DNA from: Prosopocoilus inquinatus
Taxonomy: Eukaryota; Arthropoda; Insecta; Coleoptera; Lucanidae
NCBI GenBank assembly: GCA_036172665.1
Contig: CM069872.1
Location: forward strand, 38,302,101-38,366,100
Direction: 5' to 3'
DNA: 64,000 nucleotides
Each line of letters begins with the position of its first letter. Positions within the stretch are counted from its first letter, which is position 1. The translations under genes were made by a program, and so were the position numbers. Under the pieces are notes generated by a model that was not told the origin of the DNA, made no database searches, and worked only from the letters and a program-made list of their open reading frames with translations. Of the stretch, positions 1 to 12,622 are shown piece after piece.

Positions 1-1017
1 TGTAAATTTTATTTGTTATTTTGTTAAATAAAATAAATATTAAATTGCATTGAGTTGAGATTTGTTCGTATGTTTATAACATTGCTTAAGCTTACGTTTA
101 TTGCTTTGCTTTTATGTTTATTCTTCCTGACAAAATTAGTTCTGTTACGCCACTGATGGTCGACTACTATTGGGGTATGTTCTGTTTACTACGTTAGTGT
201 AAGTTTGGTTGCCTAGTTTGGGGTTTCACAGTTTTTACGTAAGGTTTGGACCAGAGACTTAGACGTTCCAAGGGCCAGGGTGAATAACATAACAGATAGT
301 CCGATAGGAGTACTGGTATGAAGGAGCGATAGCTGAAGGCAGGGACGCGAAACACCAATGTCCGAGAGAGACGAGTGTTTACGCCTTCAGCACGAGACAT
401 TCACCGTCTTATTAGTTATTAGCAGGGAAAAGAATTCGGCCCACTTAGTGTTGGACATTTTTTACACCGAATGTACTACTTACTCCTACGGCGGCTCTGA
501 TGCATTTAAATTGCTATTGAGTGGAAGAATTCAAGAATTCAAAATAATTTTGCTTAAAAATTCTTGGTGTTCAGATCAGAAGCGTCAATTTTCATTGTAA
601 AAAAATCCTGCGCCGTCTATTTTAAAAAATGATTTATTTTTGCTGATTTTAAAAAAATTGCGCCAACATGAAATTTGAAAGGCGGACTTTTTTCTGCTAG
701 AGCCTTTTGCTCGTATCTTTTTTGAGGTAGTATTTAAAAGTCGCTTTTTTGCTTAAAAAGAGCATTTCAAAAATCTAAGAAATAATGGATAAGTCAAAAT
801 AATTATTTTAACAAGCAAGTCTTTATGGAATTAATAAGCAAATACCTTTGTGCAATTCAACTTTTCTATAAAGAATTTGTAAATAATTTTTGATGATTAT
901 ACAGGGTGTCGCTAAATTCCGTGGTACATGGCTTAACCACAGATTCCAGACTATGTTAAAATTTTTTTAGAGAGAAACCCTGGATAAGAAACTTTTTCAC
1001 GTGTGTGTAAGTTTTGA

Positions 1018-1107
1018 CATTTCTTAACGTTTACCCACAATATAAAAAAATCTCAATGGCTACATTTCTTAACGTTTACCCACAATATAAAAAAATCTCA
1101 ATGGCTA
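1018..1107. repeat. 45-bp tandem duplication, two copies
   Basis: The unit beginning CATTTCTTAACG and ending CTCAATGGCTA occurs twice in direct succession with no visible mismatch, so it is a recent duplication in otherwise unique AT-rich sequence. Confidence 0.9.
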
Positions 1108-1451
1108 CAGAGTTACTTATTAAAAGCGGGTATACTCGTATTGTAGTGGATTCTCGTGTATAACTAATTTATTTTCAGAAAGAGTCATTCATTAGTAATC
1201 TTTTATATGTCTCTTCAAACTTTGCTATCTGTTACGGTTTAGTTAGGATATAGAAAAAAAACTAATGGGCTTTTTTGCAAAACGTTTTAAATTTATAATT
1301 TGAATTTAGCATACCATAGACAGAAAAACAAAAAGTCTATTACAGTTTATTAATAGGCGACTTTTTCTGAAAATAAATAAATTAAGCACGCAGTCATTTA
1401 CATGTTCTTATTAAAAAAATAATTGTTGCAAATCGTTTCCTTTTTAAATTT

Positions 1452-1585
1452 TCATTATGTTTTGACAGCAAGCATGACCGCTTTGCATAGGTAGCTTATT
1501 ATGTAGCAAACCCGCTTCAATTTATTATCCTACTGCAATGTCAGGTCAAAAAGCTATCGTATGATGTCACTGTTTTATATATTCA
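1452..1585 (+). repeat. fragment of the 315-bp hammerhead (retrozyme-like) repeat, ribozyme part missing
   Basis: The segment TTGACAGCAAGCATG... through CCGCTTCAATTT, CCTACTGCAATG and GGTCAAAAAGC aligns with the non-ribozyme half of the unit at 51240-51380. It is diverged, lacks the hammerhead core and is probably an old truncated insertion. Confidence 0.65.
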
Positions 1586-2859
1586 CCTTATTTTTAAAGT
1601 TTACTATCAAGTGCTCCTTTCTAAAAATTTCTTTATCGTTCTGACCTCGACTGGAAAACTAGAGGCATACCTTACGTGGAAAGCAGATTATTTTTAGGAA
1701 ATTTAGGACTTTCCCCGTTTGCATACAATAGTTGTCCAAAATGTACGGCGACGTTTACAAGTCAGTACCTTTAAAACACTTATCTCAGAAACAACTTATC
1801 TGCTATCAATCACAAATAATAAAAATACCCATTGGTGTTATTTTCTTTTTTATAAAACTACTTTTTAACTTATTTGGTCTCTTCAAAGGTTCCAAATACT
1901 ACGGACTAATCAATTCCGGGAAACCTGCTAGCTCTTCTAAATTTTCGTTCCACATTATATGTGAACATGAACGAAATTATTTTTACAGGTGAAAACGATG
2001 TTTCCCCTAGTTTAATCTTGGCTTAAACAACTATGAGTTGGCATTGAAATTTACTATTAGTTTTATTTAAATTAGTTGTGTTTTCAGTTTGAATGGGATG
2101 CGTTGATAACGCGTTTTTTCTGCTGAGGCATGGGAAACTTGCGAAAAAGTTTTTCCGTCCATTCAAAAATAACAAAAGGGACACGTTAGAGGGTACCAAC
2201 TCCTGGGTAGTTTTGAAGCGTGGGGTAGTTTTTAAACAAACTTCCTGGTGCGAACTAACGAAGGAAAGTAATTAGTCGTTCTTTAGCCTTTCTTTGGACC
2301 CAATTAAGGGCAGTCATGTAACTTCGGTGTCGTGCTTCGTGGGTTTTGTGAACCAAGTGTTCCTTTCTTGATTCCTTGAAGGACGACCAAGTTTCTTCCC
2401 TCTACGTAGTTGGCCACTTTTAGCATTCTACAGCAGAGTGTCAGAGATCGTTTTATGGAGAGCCTCACCACATCAGGTAAGAATATTAATTTGTTCCGTT
2501 TTATTTGTCAATGTTCAAATTAAGGAAATTCCTCACCCAAATCCAACATATTTTATTTTGTCTGGCTATATTTCTAATTGTAACTTAAGTGTTCAATACA
2601 GTCCTTTTTAATATTTTTTGGAATTTTTATTTTTTGCCTATTAAGTCGTTTGTTAATTATTTTTCATTTAATACTTGTACAGTCTCTGGGCCAAGAATTA
2701 ACCATCTCTCGAAAATCCAGCCAATCTGAGTAATTACATGAAAATAGAATACATAATTCAATTTTTTGTCATTCTTGAACAGGCAAATTAAAACTAACGT
2801 CCAGAAAGGCAATTCTTACATTCACGTGAATTCATTGAATGATTAAAGTCGTTTATTTT

Positions 2860-3780
2860 GAACATAACGACTTCTTAGACGCCGTATTGGATTTTAAAAA
2901 TAAAACAACTTCTGGTGAATTTATAAAACACTGAAGATAGAAATCAAAAACAAGTTATTTTTGATTTTAGAAGTTATTTCGGACGATGTGGGTTTATAGT
3001 CTTGCATTTTTATTAGGTGATGTTTTACATTACGTTTTGTACAAAAAAAAACTGCAAGAAGAATGCGACCGTGTCATATCATGATGGAATTTTGGCTTAC
3101 GACGCTCTTCAAGAAATTTCATATTTGGATATGGCAGTTTTGGGTTAGTTTGGTGTTTTCTTGGAGGCTTTACTCAACTAATTTAATTTATTAATTAATT
3201 TAAAATCTATTGGTAAACAGCCTCCTTTACTGATTATATTACGTGGATGCACCAAAGCAACCAAATTTCCCCCAACCACCAAGGGAGGTGATGAGATCCT
3301 GATTGAAGCAGACACGGGCGTTGTTATCCCTATGCGATCAATTCATTATGATCCTCAGTACTGTTACAACCGTGACGCGCAAATAGATCTATTTTTCGCA
3401 CAAGCCACTCCATCTTGCGTCACAGATATTAGGCGCGCCAGTTAGTTAAGTTATAAGTTAGTAAGTGAAGGGTTCGTACCTCGAATAAATAGAAGGTAAA
3501 TTTTGTAGAAGTGTTATTTGATAGACAAGTGCTGCAGCTCATTACTATTGTGTTTTTAATTGTATAAAGCCACAGTTGGTAATTAAAATGTTCTGAAAAT
3601 TAACGACTATAATTTGTGAACCCTCAAATTCAAAAGAATACCATTCCCAGCCAGATGAATTTGGTCCGAACCGCTTTACGGAAGAAGTCAAATATTATCG
3701 TTCTAAACATGCTTTTTTGGATTTCGGTTGTGGTTCTAGGGACAACGAGAAGACTGTTGTGTCACTGGAGATGGATCTGA
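2860..3780 (+). pseudogene. degenerate cytochrome P450 (CYP6/CYP9-like) gene fragment
   Basis: Translated pieces in several frames follow P450 order. They are a helix G/H-like HNDFLDAVLDFKNK (about 2863-2904), a helix I remnant SLAFLLGD (2998), LQEECDRVIS then DGILAYDALQEISYLDMA (3048-3135), and after an intron-like gap PPLLILRGCTKATKFPPTT (wording as in the codons near 3225) and IEADTGVVIPMRSIHYDPQY (about 3304-3360). Last come the PERF-type QPDEFGPNRFTEE (3650) and FLDFGCGSRD (about 3715). Frameshifts and stops separate the pieces, about 280 bp of foreign sequence interrupts the meander region, and the heme-binding Cys after the GSR motif is lost. No functional enzyme is possible. The family assignment rests on recognised motifs; the exact CYP family is uncertain. 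Confidence 0.8.
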
Positions 3781-4479
3781 ACGAACTTACCAAAAGGTAA
3801 GGAAAAGTTCATTGATGAGAAGAAATGGTGGGAAGTCGAGTGACTAACTGGAAAGGCATTATTTATGATTGCTGCTCCAACCGCATCAATAGACAACACA
3901 ACATCATACACAGAATAATGTTTCAAGTGATTAAACGGAAACAACGTTTCAGGTGGTTCACAGAAATTTGAATCATCATCGTTCGAAAGTATTCAGTGGT
4001 ATTTGGTTAAATGTTTGTAAACAGAAGCGAAGAATAAGTTTAATTGCACTATTAAAAAATATGCTTGCAGCCACTGAGAAACGGTAGCAGCAACATTACC
4101 ATGAATGAAACAATCAGGGCTATTTTGTAACATTGATATGCATATCAATTGATATGATCTTCAATACCTGAAGAGAATTGGTTACGATTTCATAACGTTT
4201 CACGTCGATTGCCGACCGCAAATTGAAGAGAGATGCATATTAACTCCTGATCATACTTGAAACGGATTGCAAGTTGTTACGAAACTATTTACAGAAAACA
4301 AATTTTGCAAGGTCACTTGAAACATAGCAATATCAAGTCCATATCAATGTTACAGTATAGACCTCAATATTCTAGATGCAGTTCCTCAGCTGTGAGAAAG
4401 ACAACGGGCTGCAGAAAGTTATCCCGATATTTATCTGCCGTTATAAATCTTGCAATATAAACGAGCTATGTTCTACTCC

Positions 4480-4966
4480 CTATCTCTATTCACCTTGGAA
4501 TTTTTTACATCTTCAATATATCTCAGCTGTTCCTGATTAGCAGACCATCTCCAAAACCAAGTTCTTCTCATATCAGGAGAAAATCCAAATCGCGACTCGT
4601 GGATAAAAGAACTTTACTCAACTAATTTAATTTACTGTTGCTCATTCCAATTTTTCTGATCTGCACATCAAACATTTCGAGCTTTCCGATTGCCAAGAAC
4701 AATTGCTGGACATCTTAATGGACGACGCGAATGAAGAATGGCTCCACGAAATCTGTTCCTGGTAGTTTGACTTGAAACAGTTATATGGTGTGTATTTTCT
4801 AAAGCGCTGACCAAAACAGTTGCATTTATTAAAGAATTTCGTAGTGCTCGTAGCGTCAAAAAACTATCCTCAATTAGAGTTGTAATTCGTGGTTTTCCCG
4901 AATATTGTCCTTCTAGATTTCCAAATTCTTGCAGACGTCGCCACAATCGATGAATTACTCCTCCTG
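4480..4966 (-). pseudogene. Tc1-like transposase remnant
   Basis: On the minus strand a frame reads VIHRLWRRLQEFG, GKPRITTLIEDSFLTLRAL, VSSQTTRNRFRGA and RRPLRCP. This is the usual Tc1 transposase order: HTH region, GRPRxT linker, then S.QTVRNRL. Further down the same strand SSFIHESRFGF corresponds to the FSDESRF block with the first catalytic Asp replaced by His, followed by RTWFWRW. Stop codons and frameshifts break the frame and terminal repeats are not recognisable, so this is a dead, truncated element. Similarity may continue weakly to about 4290. Confidence 0.75.
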
Positions 4967-5099
4967 ACGTCTCGCAGCATTTGTTTGACTTCCACCACCT
5001 TCAATGATTCCAATTGCACGAAACGTTTAATCACGGCTTAAATGACGTTTTATTGAACACTTTGCATCCAATTATACTATACAGGTACAAATGATGCAA

Positions 5100-5865
5100 A
5101 AACTACGAAATTGTCGGCTGTACAAACACCGATACAAATGGTATAAATCAACAGATTCGAGTTAAACAACTGGAGTAAACAGTATTCCATGAAAACATAA
5201 CTTGATATAGTTAGCTAATTACTGTGATCATTATATTCCAAATTTAATTTTATTCTAGAGCTAGAGGCAGTAAATCTACAAATATAATGACAAAACTATC
5301 TTAGATTTATGAGTTTTCTTTTTCCTAATGTTTGACTTTGAAATATTAATTTGTAATAATTTTAGATTTCGAAGTTTCTTCACTTTTAAGATCGTATGCA
5401 AATAAATATGTGTTTACATTAAACGTTTCGGAGTTTCGATTGATCTTTTTTTTATTACTTTAAATACCTGGCGCGCTTCCAGGACAGTTCGATGGACTGT
5501 CCATCCAAAGTGACCGTCACTCAAGGTCAATGCCTACTTTAGCATTTGTTTCTTGTGCTGAATATCTAACCACTTTAGTTCTTGTATCTGAAAAAATGTC
5601 GAACATGACGTCTTTGTACTGGAGTCGCACGGTGAATAATTTTGAAGAGAACAGAAGTTCATGGTTTAGTTTCTTGGATCTGAACAAGTGTCGACAATGA
5701 CAGGTCCGCAACTGACCCGGATTTCTCTGCCAAAAAAATGTTTACCCCTTTTTGTGCAATTAAAATGTGGTTAATCTATTACTTTCAGGTCGCAAGTGGA
5801 ATTGATTTTATTCAAGAATTACTAAACATCTTTTTGCCATTTTGAATATTTTTCAATTTACAATA

Positions 5866-5919
<54 letters not shown>

Positions 5920-6670
5920 ATTTAGAAAACAACTATCGGCACTGTAATTTTAATTCAATTCTTTCTGAAGTAACTGTATATATTCTGTTCTACTTATGAT
6001 GAAACTGTTTTCTGTGCATTGGTTCTGAATACATTTGTGGTTTCTCCCCCCACGTTTTCAAACCAGTTTTCGCGTAAGCGAAGGCGAACTCGTACCTACA
6101 TGGTACCGTCTCCTGGTTTTTGCATTTTTGTGGAAGACATCGAAGTGCATCATTGTCTTCGAAGAAGGTAAGCGAAGCGTTCGTGGAATAAACAACAACA
6201 AACTTGCGTTGCGGTTGGAAAAGTTAATTTCTGAAGCCATTTAAAACGAGTTAGGGACCATGCTCTTTATCGGAATTGTGCTGATTAAAACGGGCGGGCA
6301 AAACAAGAAGGACACAATCTTGATTTCCGAAAAATGATGGTTGCATGTTGGTTTCTTTTACGTACCTAATTATTATCGAGGAAGTCACTGATAGAAGTCA
6401 GTTTCCGTGAATTACAAAGCGCTTTGGAATTTTTCAATCGATCTTGTGGTTTAGTTGGTTTCAGAATTTTTATTGCGTTTTTCTAAAATTATTGGCGAAT
6501 CACTGGATTTAATATGGACACTGTGGTAGTAATATTTCTACTACTTACTTACTTTTATTACCAAGGCTGAGATATAGTTCGGTAAATGGCTTCCATTCTG
6601 TAGAGCGGACTATGATAGCGGTCACTTGGAGTATGCATCTGCTAATACATTGCCTGCTCTACAAAATGAG
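5100..6670. other. intergenic, no gene seen
   Basis: Apart from a (TA)n microsatellite at about 5862-5914 I see no feature. The open frames around 5517-5711 and 6035-6244 show neither domain similarity nor splice or start context. Confidence 0.4.
5862..5914. repeat. (TA)n microsatellite
   Basis: About 26 TA dinucleotides interrupted once by a TG. Confidence 0.95.
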
Positions 6671-6676
6671 TGAGAT

Positions 6677-6819
6677 TATAGGGGCTATTCTGTATCGAGT
6701 ACGTTAAATTTAAAGGGATGTTGCTATGGTAACAACTAATTATAAAGTTTTATGATTGGTTGTTACCCTAGCAACAGACCTTTAAATTTAACGTACTCGA
6801 TACAGAATAGCCCCTATTA
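6677..6819. mobile_element. MITE with about 40-bp terminal inverted repeats
   Basis: The left arm AATAGGGGCTATTCTGTATC continues through GAGTACGTTAAATTTAAA. It is mirrored at the right end up to CCCCTATTA, and GTTGCTATGGTAACAA is an inner palindrome. It has no coding capacity and lies about 400 bp upstream of gene 1. Relatives are at 6894-6997 and 59590-59735. Confidence 0.85.
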
Positions 6820-6893
6820 GACCTTGAAATATGACCCCTATTAGATCTCTAAATATAATAATTACTCGATTCAGAATGGACCCTAACGGGTTC

Positions 6894-6997
6894 TAATAGG
6901 GGCTGTCCTGTATCGAGTACGTTAAATTTAAAAGTATGTTGCTATGGTAACAACCAGTCATAAAGCTTTATGACTCGTTACAGAATAGCCCCTATTA
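6894..6997. mobile_element. second, internally shortened copy of the 6677 MITE
   Basis: Left end AATAGGGGCTGTCCTGTATC and right end TACAGAATAGCCCCTATTA match the neighbouring element, but the right inner arm is deleted. Confidence 0.75.
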
Positions 6998-7219
6998 GCC
7001 GAACTGTCTCTTGGACTTGGTTATTATTAAGGCTTAGTTTATTTTACACAGAGTCTTGAATCACCCCATTTTGCCAAAGTGTTATTAAAATGATTTAAAG
7101 TTAGACTCCTATCATCCACTCCATTTTTTTTTAACCTGAGGAAAAGAAATGAAAATGGTCTTTCGTGTCTATTATTTCTGAGTTTTCTTTCTGGTTTCTA
7201 CTTCCAGTAATTGACTGCA

Positions 7220-8507
7220 ATGCATCGCTGGGCGTTTTTCGTTCTTGTCATCGTAAATCTGCTTCAAGGAGTGTATCACCAAGACAGTCCCAGCTTGATT
7301 TTACAGAGGATACAAGAAGTATTCGGCGATGGAACCCCGACCACGGAATCAACTAAGGAAGTAGAAGTTGTACAAAAAATAAAAGAAATCTTTGGTGATC
7401 TGACCACAACACAACCTCCAACTACGGTTTCGCCGAATAATAAATGCGAATGCGTGCCGTTTTATCTGTGTACGAACGATTCTAAAATTGATACGAGTGG
7501 ATCTTACATCATAGACATAAGGTTAGATCCTCATTGTTTCCATCATCCCCTAGTAGTTACTGAGTGAATGTTAACTTTTTAGGGGCGACGAGTGCGACAA
7601 TTACTTGATGAAATGCTGCGACTTGCCTGTTATCGCAAAGCAACCGGATATTTCGGAACCTACTGGGCAAGGCGAATGTGGAAAGCGAAACCCTCGTGGG
7701 GTTGGTTTCCGGATAACAGGCGATACGGAAAACGAGGCCCAATTTGGAGAATTCCCCTGGATGGTCGCAGTCTTACACGAAACTGAGGTTAATGGATTGA
7801 ATGCCGAGGTGTACCTCTGCGGGGGTGCCCTCATCCATCCGCGGGCTGTGCTCACGTCAGCTCATTGCGTCGTTGACAAGAAAAAGAAATTCCTAATCAG
7901 AGCTGGCGAATGGGATACCCAGACAACGAAAGAAATTTTTCCTCACCAAGACCGTGTTGTCGAATCAGTCACAATCCACCCAGACTATTATTCCGGTGCT
8001 TTACTTAACGACGTCGCTTTCGTCCTCTTGAAAGATCCGTTCAAATTGGGGCCCCACATTGATGTCCTGTGCTTACCCTCGCAGGGTATTACGATTCCAA
8101 GTGGAACGCGTTGCTTGGCGAGTGGATGGGGTACGGACGTGTACGGGCAACTTGGAAAGTACCAGGTCATTATGAAGAAGATTGAACTGCCCATCGTAGG
8201 TAGAAAAGAATGTGAGGCGAACTTAAGGACGACTCACCTGGGGCCGTCCTTCAAACTCGACGAGAGTTTCGTGTGCGCGGGAGGAGAAAAAGGAATGGAT
8301 ACGTGTAATGGAGATGGGGGAAGTCCTTTGGTTTGTCCTATACCGGGCGAGGTGGAACGATACCAACACGTTGGGTTGGTATCGTGGGGCGTTGGGTGTG
8401 GGAAGGATCGCATTCCTGGCTTATACGGAAACGTTCCTTTGTTTAGGATGTGGATCGATGGGCAGATGTTAATTCATAATTTAGATTGGAAAGTATATAC
8501 GTATTGA
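7220..8507 (+). CDS. cSPH gene 1: clip-domain serine protease homolog, PPAF-II-like
   Basis: Exons 7220-7521 and 7583-8507 (61-nt intron, phase 2 in the Arg of IDIR) give 408 aa. The protein has a signal peptide (about 1-20), a spacer with two IFGD-type motifs (IQEVFGD, IKEIFGD; the other genes have one), and a clip domain (Cys 76, 78, 84, 105, 112, 113). The protease-like domain runs from about 141. His195 (TSAHC) and Asp244 (NDVAF) are present but the nucleophile is Gly346 (GDGGSPL), so no peptidase activity is expected. The usual RIVGG activation site is replaced by FRITGD. In beetles and moths such proteins are haemolymph cofactors for prophenoloxidase activation; that role is inferred here. 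A pyrimidine tract and CAG at 7207 suggest a 5' UTR intron ends 13 nt before the ATG. AATAAA lies near 8553. Confidence 0.92.
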
Positions 8508-9428
8508 GAACTATTAAGGCGTGAGCAAATTTTTAAGACTGTCCTTTAATTAATAATAAATTACATATCGACATGTTTTGCTTTTGTTATTCGTACTTCG
8601 TGAGTTGTTAAATAATAAAAAAAAAACTCTATCGAAAAATATTTTATTACAAACTACAAGCAAGTCATTGATCATTCTTATTAATAATCGACACGGATAG
8701 AAATTTTTAAGGTCATTTAAAGATGGTATTACGTTTGAGGCTTCCGAAAAGTAAGTGTTATCGTCCTTGATTGAATAAAAGGTAAACGGCAAATATGTGT
8801 TGATGCTTCAAGTTATCAACAAATTGAAGTCAATCAAAATCAAATTTTGGGTTTTACTGGAAAATCGAATCGAAACTTTTGTTGCAATTACACCTTGTAA
8901 ATAAGACGGTTCTTTTTTGCTTGTGTTATCTTGCGTTCTTTCGTGAAGGCGATTAACTAATGTTGTTCGTAAAATCTAAGCGATCTTTAATTGAGTAGGC
9001 CCAGCAGGTTTTTGGGTGGTTTTTTGTAGACGAAATAAAAATCCCCACCAGAATATGCGTTTTAAAGTCGACTGCCGATGGACTTGACCTGCAGTTGCGA
9101 AGACAATTTTTTCTGTGTTGAGGTGGGCCATAGGTGAGTAACTATTTTTTTTTATAAAAAAAGAACTGTGGTCAGGAATTGCTACTATAGATTTTCGAAA
9201 TTTGTGTGAATTTTCTTAATTTGAAAAAAAAAAAAACTATGAAATCGAGTATTTATTACTTCTGTCGATTTTTTTTGGAAAGAAATAGCAGAGTGGGTAT
9301 AGTAGTTGATGTAAAAAATATTTCAACCAGTTTTGAGAAATTGGTCATTAATGATTTTTGAAACCCAGCCCGTTTCTCACTCATCTGCGAATTTTCCGAA
9401 AAGTCATTAATTTCGATTACAGTAATTA

Positions 9429-9589
9429 CAGTCTTTTTAATTTGGTTCTCCCCTTTTGTCAATTGTGTTTCCCAATTTTTCAAATGTCTTTCCCACTTGA
9501 CATACGGACTGATATTTCCGAAAGTGGAAATTAAATTGGCAAATAGGGAAACACAATTGACAAAAGGGGAAACCAAAAGAAACAGACTG
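9429..9589. mobile_element. TA-flanked MITE, nearly full-length palindrome
   Basis: The arms start CAGTCTTTTTAATTTGG and extend through CCCCTTTTGTCAATTGTG before meeting in the middle. Both sides are flanked by TA, the target duplication of Tc1/mariner-type elements. If the donor at 9134 is used, the element lies in the 5' UTR intron of gene 2. Confidence 0.8.
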
Positions 9590-9720
9590 TAAAACTTAGA
9601 AACATCCTTCGTGACGAATCCGTTTGGCCTAGGAGATTTTCTCCCCACATTCAAACCACTTTTAATTTTAATTTTAATATTTATTTAATTATTATATGTA
9701 TTTCTCTTTTGCTTCTAGTA

Positions 9721-10935
9721 ATGTCTCGTATTGCTTTCCTTCTGGCTATCTCAGCCTTCGCCTTCGTAAATTGCCAACAAGTAGATAAAGGCGTAGTAGA
9801 CGACATTTTCAGTGGTACAGACGCGCCAGTTCTTGAATCGAAGCATGGCGAGTCAACCTCCAACACCTGCGAGTGTGTCCCTCACTATCTCTGCCGCAAT
9901 GATTCGACAATCAACACAAGCGGAGCTGGACTCATCGATATAAGGTACATATTTTAACCTGTTACCATCCAGAGTTCTTTTTTTAAAGAAACCCCTTTTA
10001 GAGTCGATGAAGATGCGCCTTGTAAAAGTTACCTGGAATTCTGCTGTTACCACCCGGATAGGCTACCCCAACCCACCCCGCCTCCTTACGTATGGAAAGG
10101 GTGTGGCAAAAGAAACCCCAACGGTGTAGGTTTTCGAATAACTGGCGATAGTGACAACGAAGCCCAATTTGGTGAGCTTCCCTGGATGGTCGCTCTTCTA
10201 TACGAGTCAGTCGTGCACGGCCACAAAGAAACCTTGAGTGTGTATCAATGTGGAGGAGCTCTTATTCATCCAAAGGTGGTTCTGACGGCCGCTCACTGCG
10301 TGCAAGATTCTAAAAAATATAAAATCAGAGCGGGCGAATGGGACACCCAGACTACGAAGGAGATCTACCCCCATCAAACTCGACTGGTTGAAAGAGTCAT
10401 AATCCATCCTGATTTTCATACTGACTCAGTCTTCAATGATATTGCGCTTTTGATTCTTGAAACGCCCGTTGAATTGGCACCCAATGTTGATATTGTATGT
10501 CTACCAACGCATGATCTTCTGACCAAGGCCACCACGAGGTGCATCGCTAGTGGTTGGGGAAAAGACGTATTTGGACAGCATGGGAAATACCAGGTCATCT
10601 TGAAAAGAATCGATTTGCCAGTTGTGGATAGGCACCCTTGTCAAGAACGATTGCGAACGACTCGATTGGGTAAACACTTCAAGCTGCATAAGAGCTTCAT
10701 GTGCGCAGGGGGAGAGCCGGGCAAGGACACTTGCAAGGGTGACGGAGGTAGCCCTCTAGTTTGCCCAATTCCGGGCCGTCACAACCAGTACTATCAAGCT
10801 GGAATTGTTTCTTGGGGGATAGGATGTGGTGAGAAGCTGATTCCAGGAGTTTATGCCAACGTAGCTCTGTTCAGACATTGGATCGATGCACAGATGGAGT
10901 CTTGTAAACTTGATTATAAAATGTACCAATACTAA
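9721..10935 (+). CDS. cSPH gene 2: clip-domain serine protease homolog
   Basis: Exons 9721-9944 and 10002-10935 (57-nt intron) encode 385 aa. Signal peptide about 1-18, VVDDIFSG motif near 25-32, clip Cys 50, 52, 58, 82, 89, 90. A Pro-rich linker (LPQPTPPPY) precedes the protease-like domain, which begins near 112. His173 and Asp221 are kept; Gly323 replaces the catalytic Ser. The start is the ATG two bases after a CTTCTAG acceptor. A strong donor (ATAG/GTGAGTAA, GT at 9134) about 580 bp upstream could close a non-coding first exon. It is closest in sequence to genes 3 and 4 (VVLTAAHCV, NDIALL). Poly(A) signals AATAAA lie near 11090. Intact. Confidence 0.92.
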
Positions 10936-11183
10936 TTTGACCATTCCTGGAAAGTCCCTTTGAAGGATTAAAACATCGAAATTATTTTTTAAATTTCTTT
11001 GTCGCTGCTCGTTTATAACAGTCAGATTGCAAACTGTTGAACTTCATTATATTATAATTTATGTCAGTTACAAAGGCATATTAGGAATATAAATAAAATA
11101 AAACAAATGTGTGAAAATAACACTGTGTTTTTTTTAATAGTTTAAACAGCGACGCCCTGCGATCGTGATTATCTTTGGTCGAA

Positions 11184-11297
11184 TCGTTTTCGTTTGCAGT
11201 GGAACTCTCGAGCTATGCTTCTGCTGATGAAGTCCCGAATTGAACTGAAACAGTAAGTACAGAGGCTGCTCGACGGATTCACTGCAAACAAAAACGA
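11184..11297 (+). ncRNA. hammerhead ribozyme (type I), diverged solitary copy
   Basis: The core CTGATGA (11224-11230) is canonical. It is followed by stem II (outer pairs AGT/ACT), GAAAC (11247-11251), a 2-bp stem III (AC/GT) with an AGTAA loop, and the cleavage triplet GTA (11257-11259). Stem I pairs CTTCTG with CAGAGG, then TCGAGC with GCTCGA, and closes with CGTTTTCGTTTGCAGTG against CACTGCAAACAAAAACG. The layout matches the four ribozymes at 50.5-51.5 kb, but stem II is partly mismatched, so activity is doubtful. Just upstream (11147-11170) an inverted scrap of the same unit is visible. Confidence 0.75.
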
Positions 11298-12585
11298 TTT
11301 GCAACAAAAAAGTTTTTTTTTTTGTTTCTAATTGACAGTTTTTCTTGAAACTTTGCTGCGGGTATAAGAACGACGTTGGAATTTTATCTACTACTATAAT
11401 AACTACCCAATATTTAATTTCTTCGACTTCTGTTTAATTTCCTCCATATCTGTTATAATGAGGCAGTTAATTGGCCTTTGTTATTTAACTGCCTGCAATA
11501 ATGTGTGTTTACATAGTAGCCAGATAATTCCTTTAAGATTAATTACAAAGAGGTGACTGAGGGTAGATTTCTGAAGTCCACGAGAACATTTTTTTGTTGA
11601 ACGTTATTCTGAATGAATTTTGTGCAAGTTTCCATCTTTCCAAAAACTGTTATTTTTCTATTTTTATATCTTATTAATTTTAACAGTAATAAAACTGGTA
11701 GTAAAATAAGTACAAGCTGACAAGTAAACATTCCAAATAACGGATGTAACAAATATACAGAGTGCGAATCGGGCAACCGCCCGGGACCCGCACCAATATA
11801 CGAATTTTTGAATATTTATCTATTTACAAATAGATGTCCTTAATACTCCCTTAACAAATCGTGCTAGAGAAACAAGATTTTGGAAACAACATTTTCGACC
11901 GGCTCTTATTACTCGAATAACACCTGTTGTAAGAGGACTAGATTTTATGGTCTGCAATAATTTTTTTTAGAGTTTAAGTTTGCCTGTAAACAATCGCATT
12001 TGTTTTTAACTCTCGATATTCTAATAAGTTGGTTAATATTGGTTGATCCCCTTTCAAATTATACCTATTTTTAAAACAGTATGTGCAGATATACTGATTC
12101 AATTTGACTTTATTTCATTTCTTTTTAGTTTAGTTTTTTTTTTAGTTGTAAACCTATCGTATTTTGTCTTTACTTTATTCAATTTGACATTATTTTATAT
12201 TTTATTCATCAGTTTGTTTCCCTATTGTTTTTTATTTAGTACTCTTAATTCGTTTTGACTATTTACTTTCTTCTTATCTTCATCACCTATCGTCTTTTAT
12301 TTCGATTTAATTTAATTTATTTTTATTTTTACTATCAGTTTGTCTTTCATTCGATACGATTTAATATTTTTATTATCAATTGATCCTCTTTTGTCTTTTC
12401 TTATTTACTCGATTTGAGTTTATTTTACATTTTAATGTCTTTAACCGATCGCCATTTTTGTTTTTTCTTTTGTGCGATTTGATTTTCTTCAAGATATAAT
12501 TATTTTTTTAACTTTTTTTTACATTTTAATCTTTAATATCATTTAATTTATTATGGTGCAGTAATAATCGTGCTTAATAAACGAA

Positions 12586-12622
<37 letters not shown>

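Larger units (their letters stand above)
1..2859. other. gene-poor leader region
   Basis: No supportable gene. The open frames here are short, AT-biased and resemble no family I know. The stretch holds a 45-bp tandem duplication (1018-1107) and a fragment of the hammerhead-bearing repeat (about 1452-1585). Near 2475 the sequence ATCAG/GTAAGAAT is a good splice donor preceded by a short frame starting ATGGAGAGC, but no partner exon could be identified. Confidence 0.4.
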
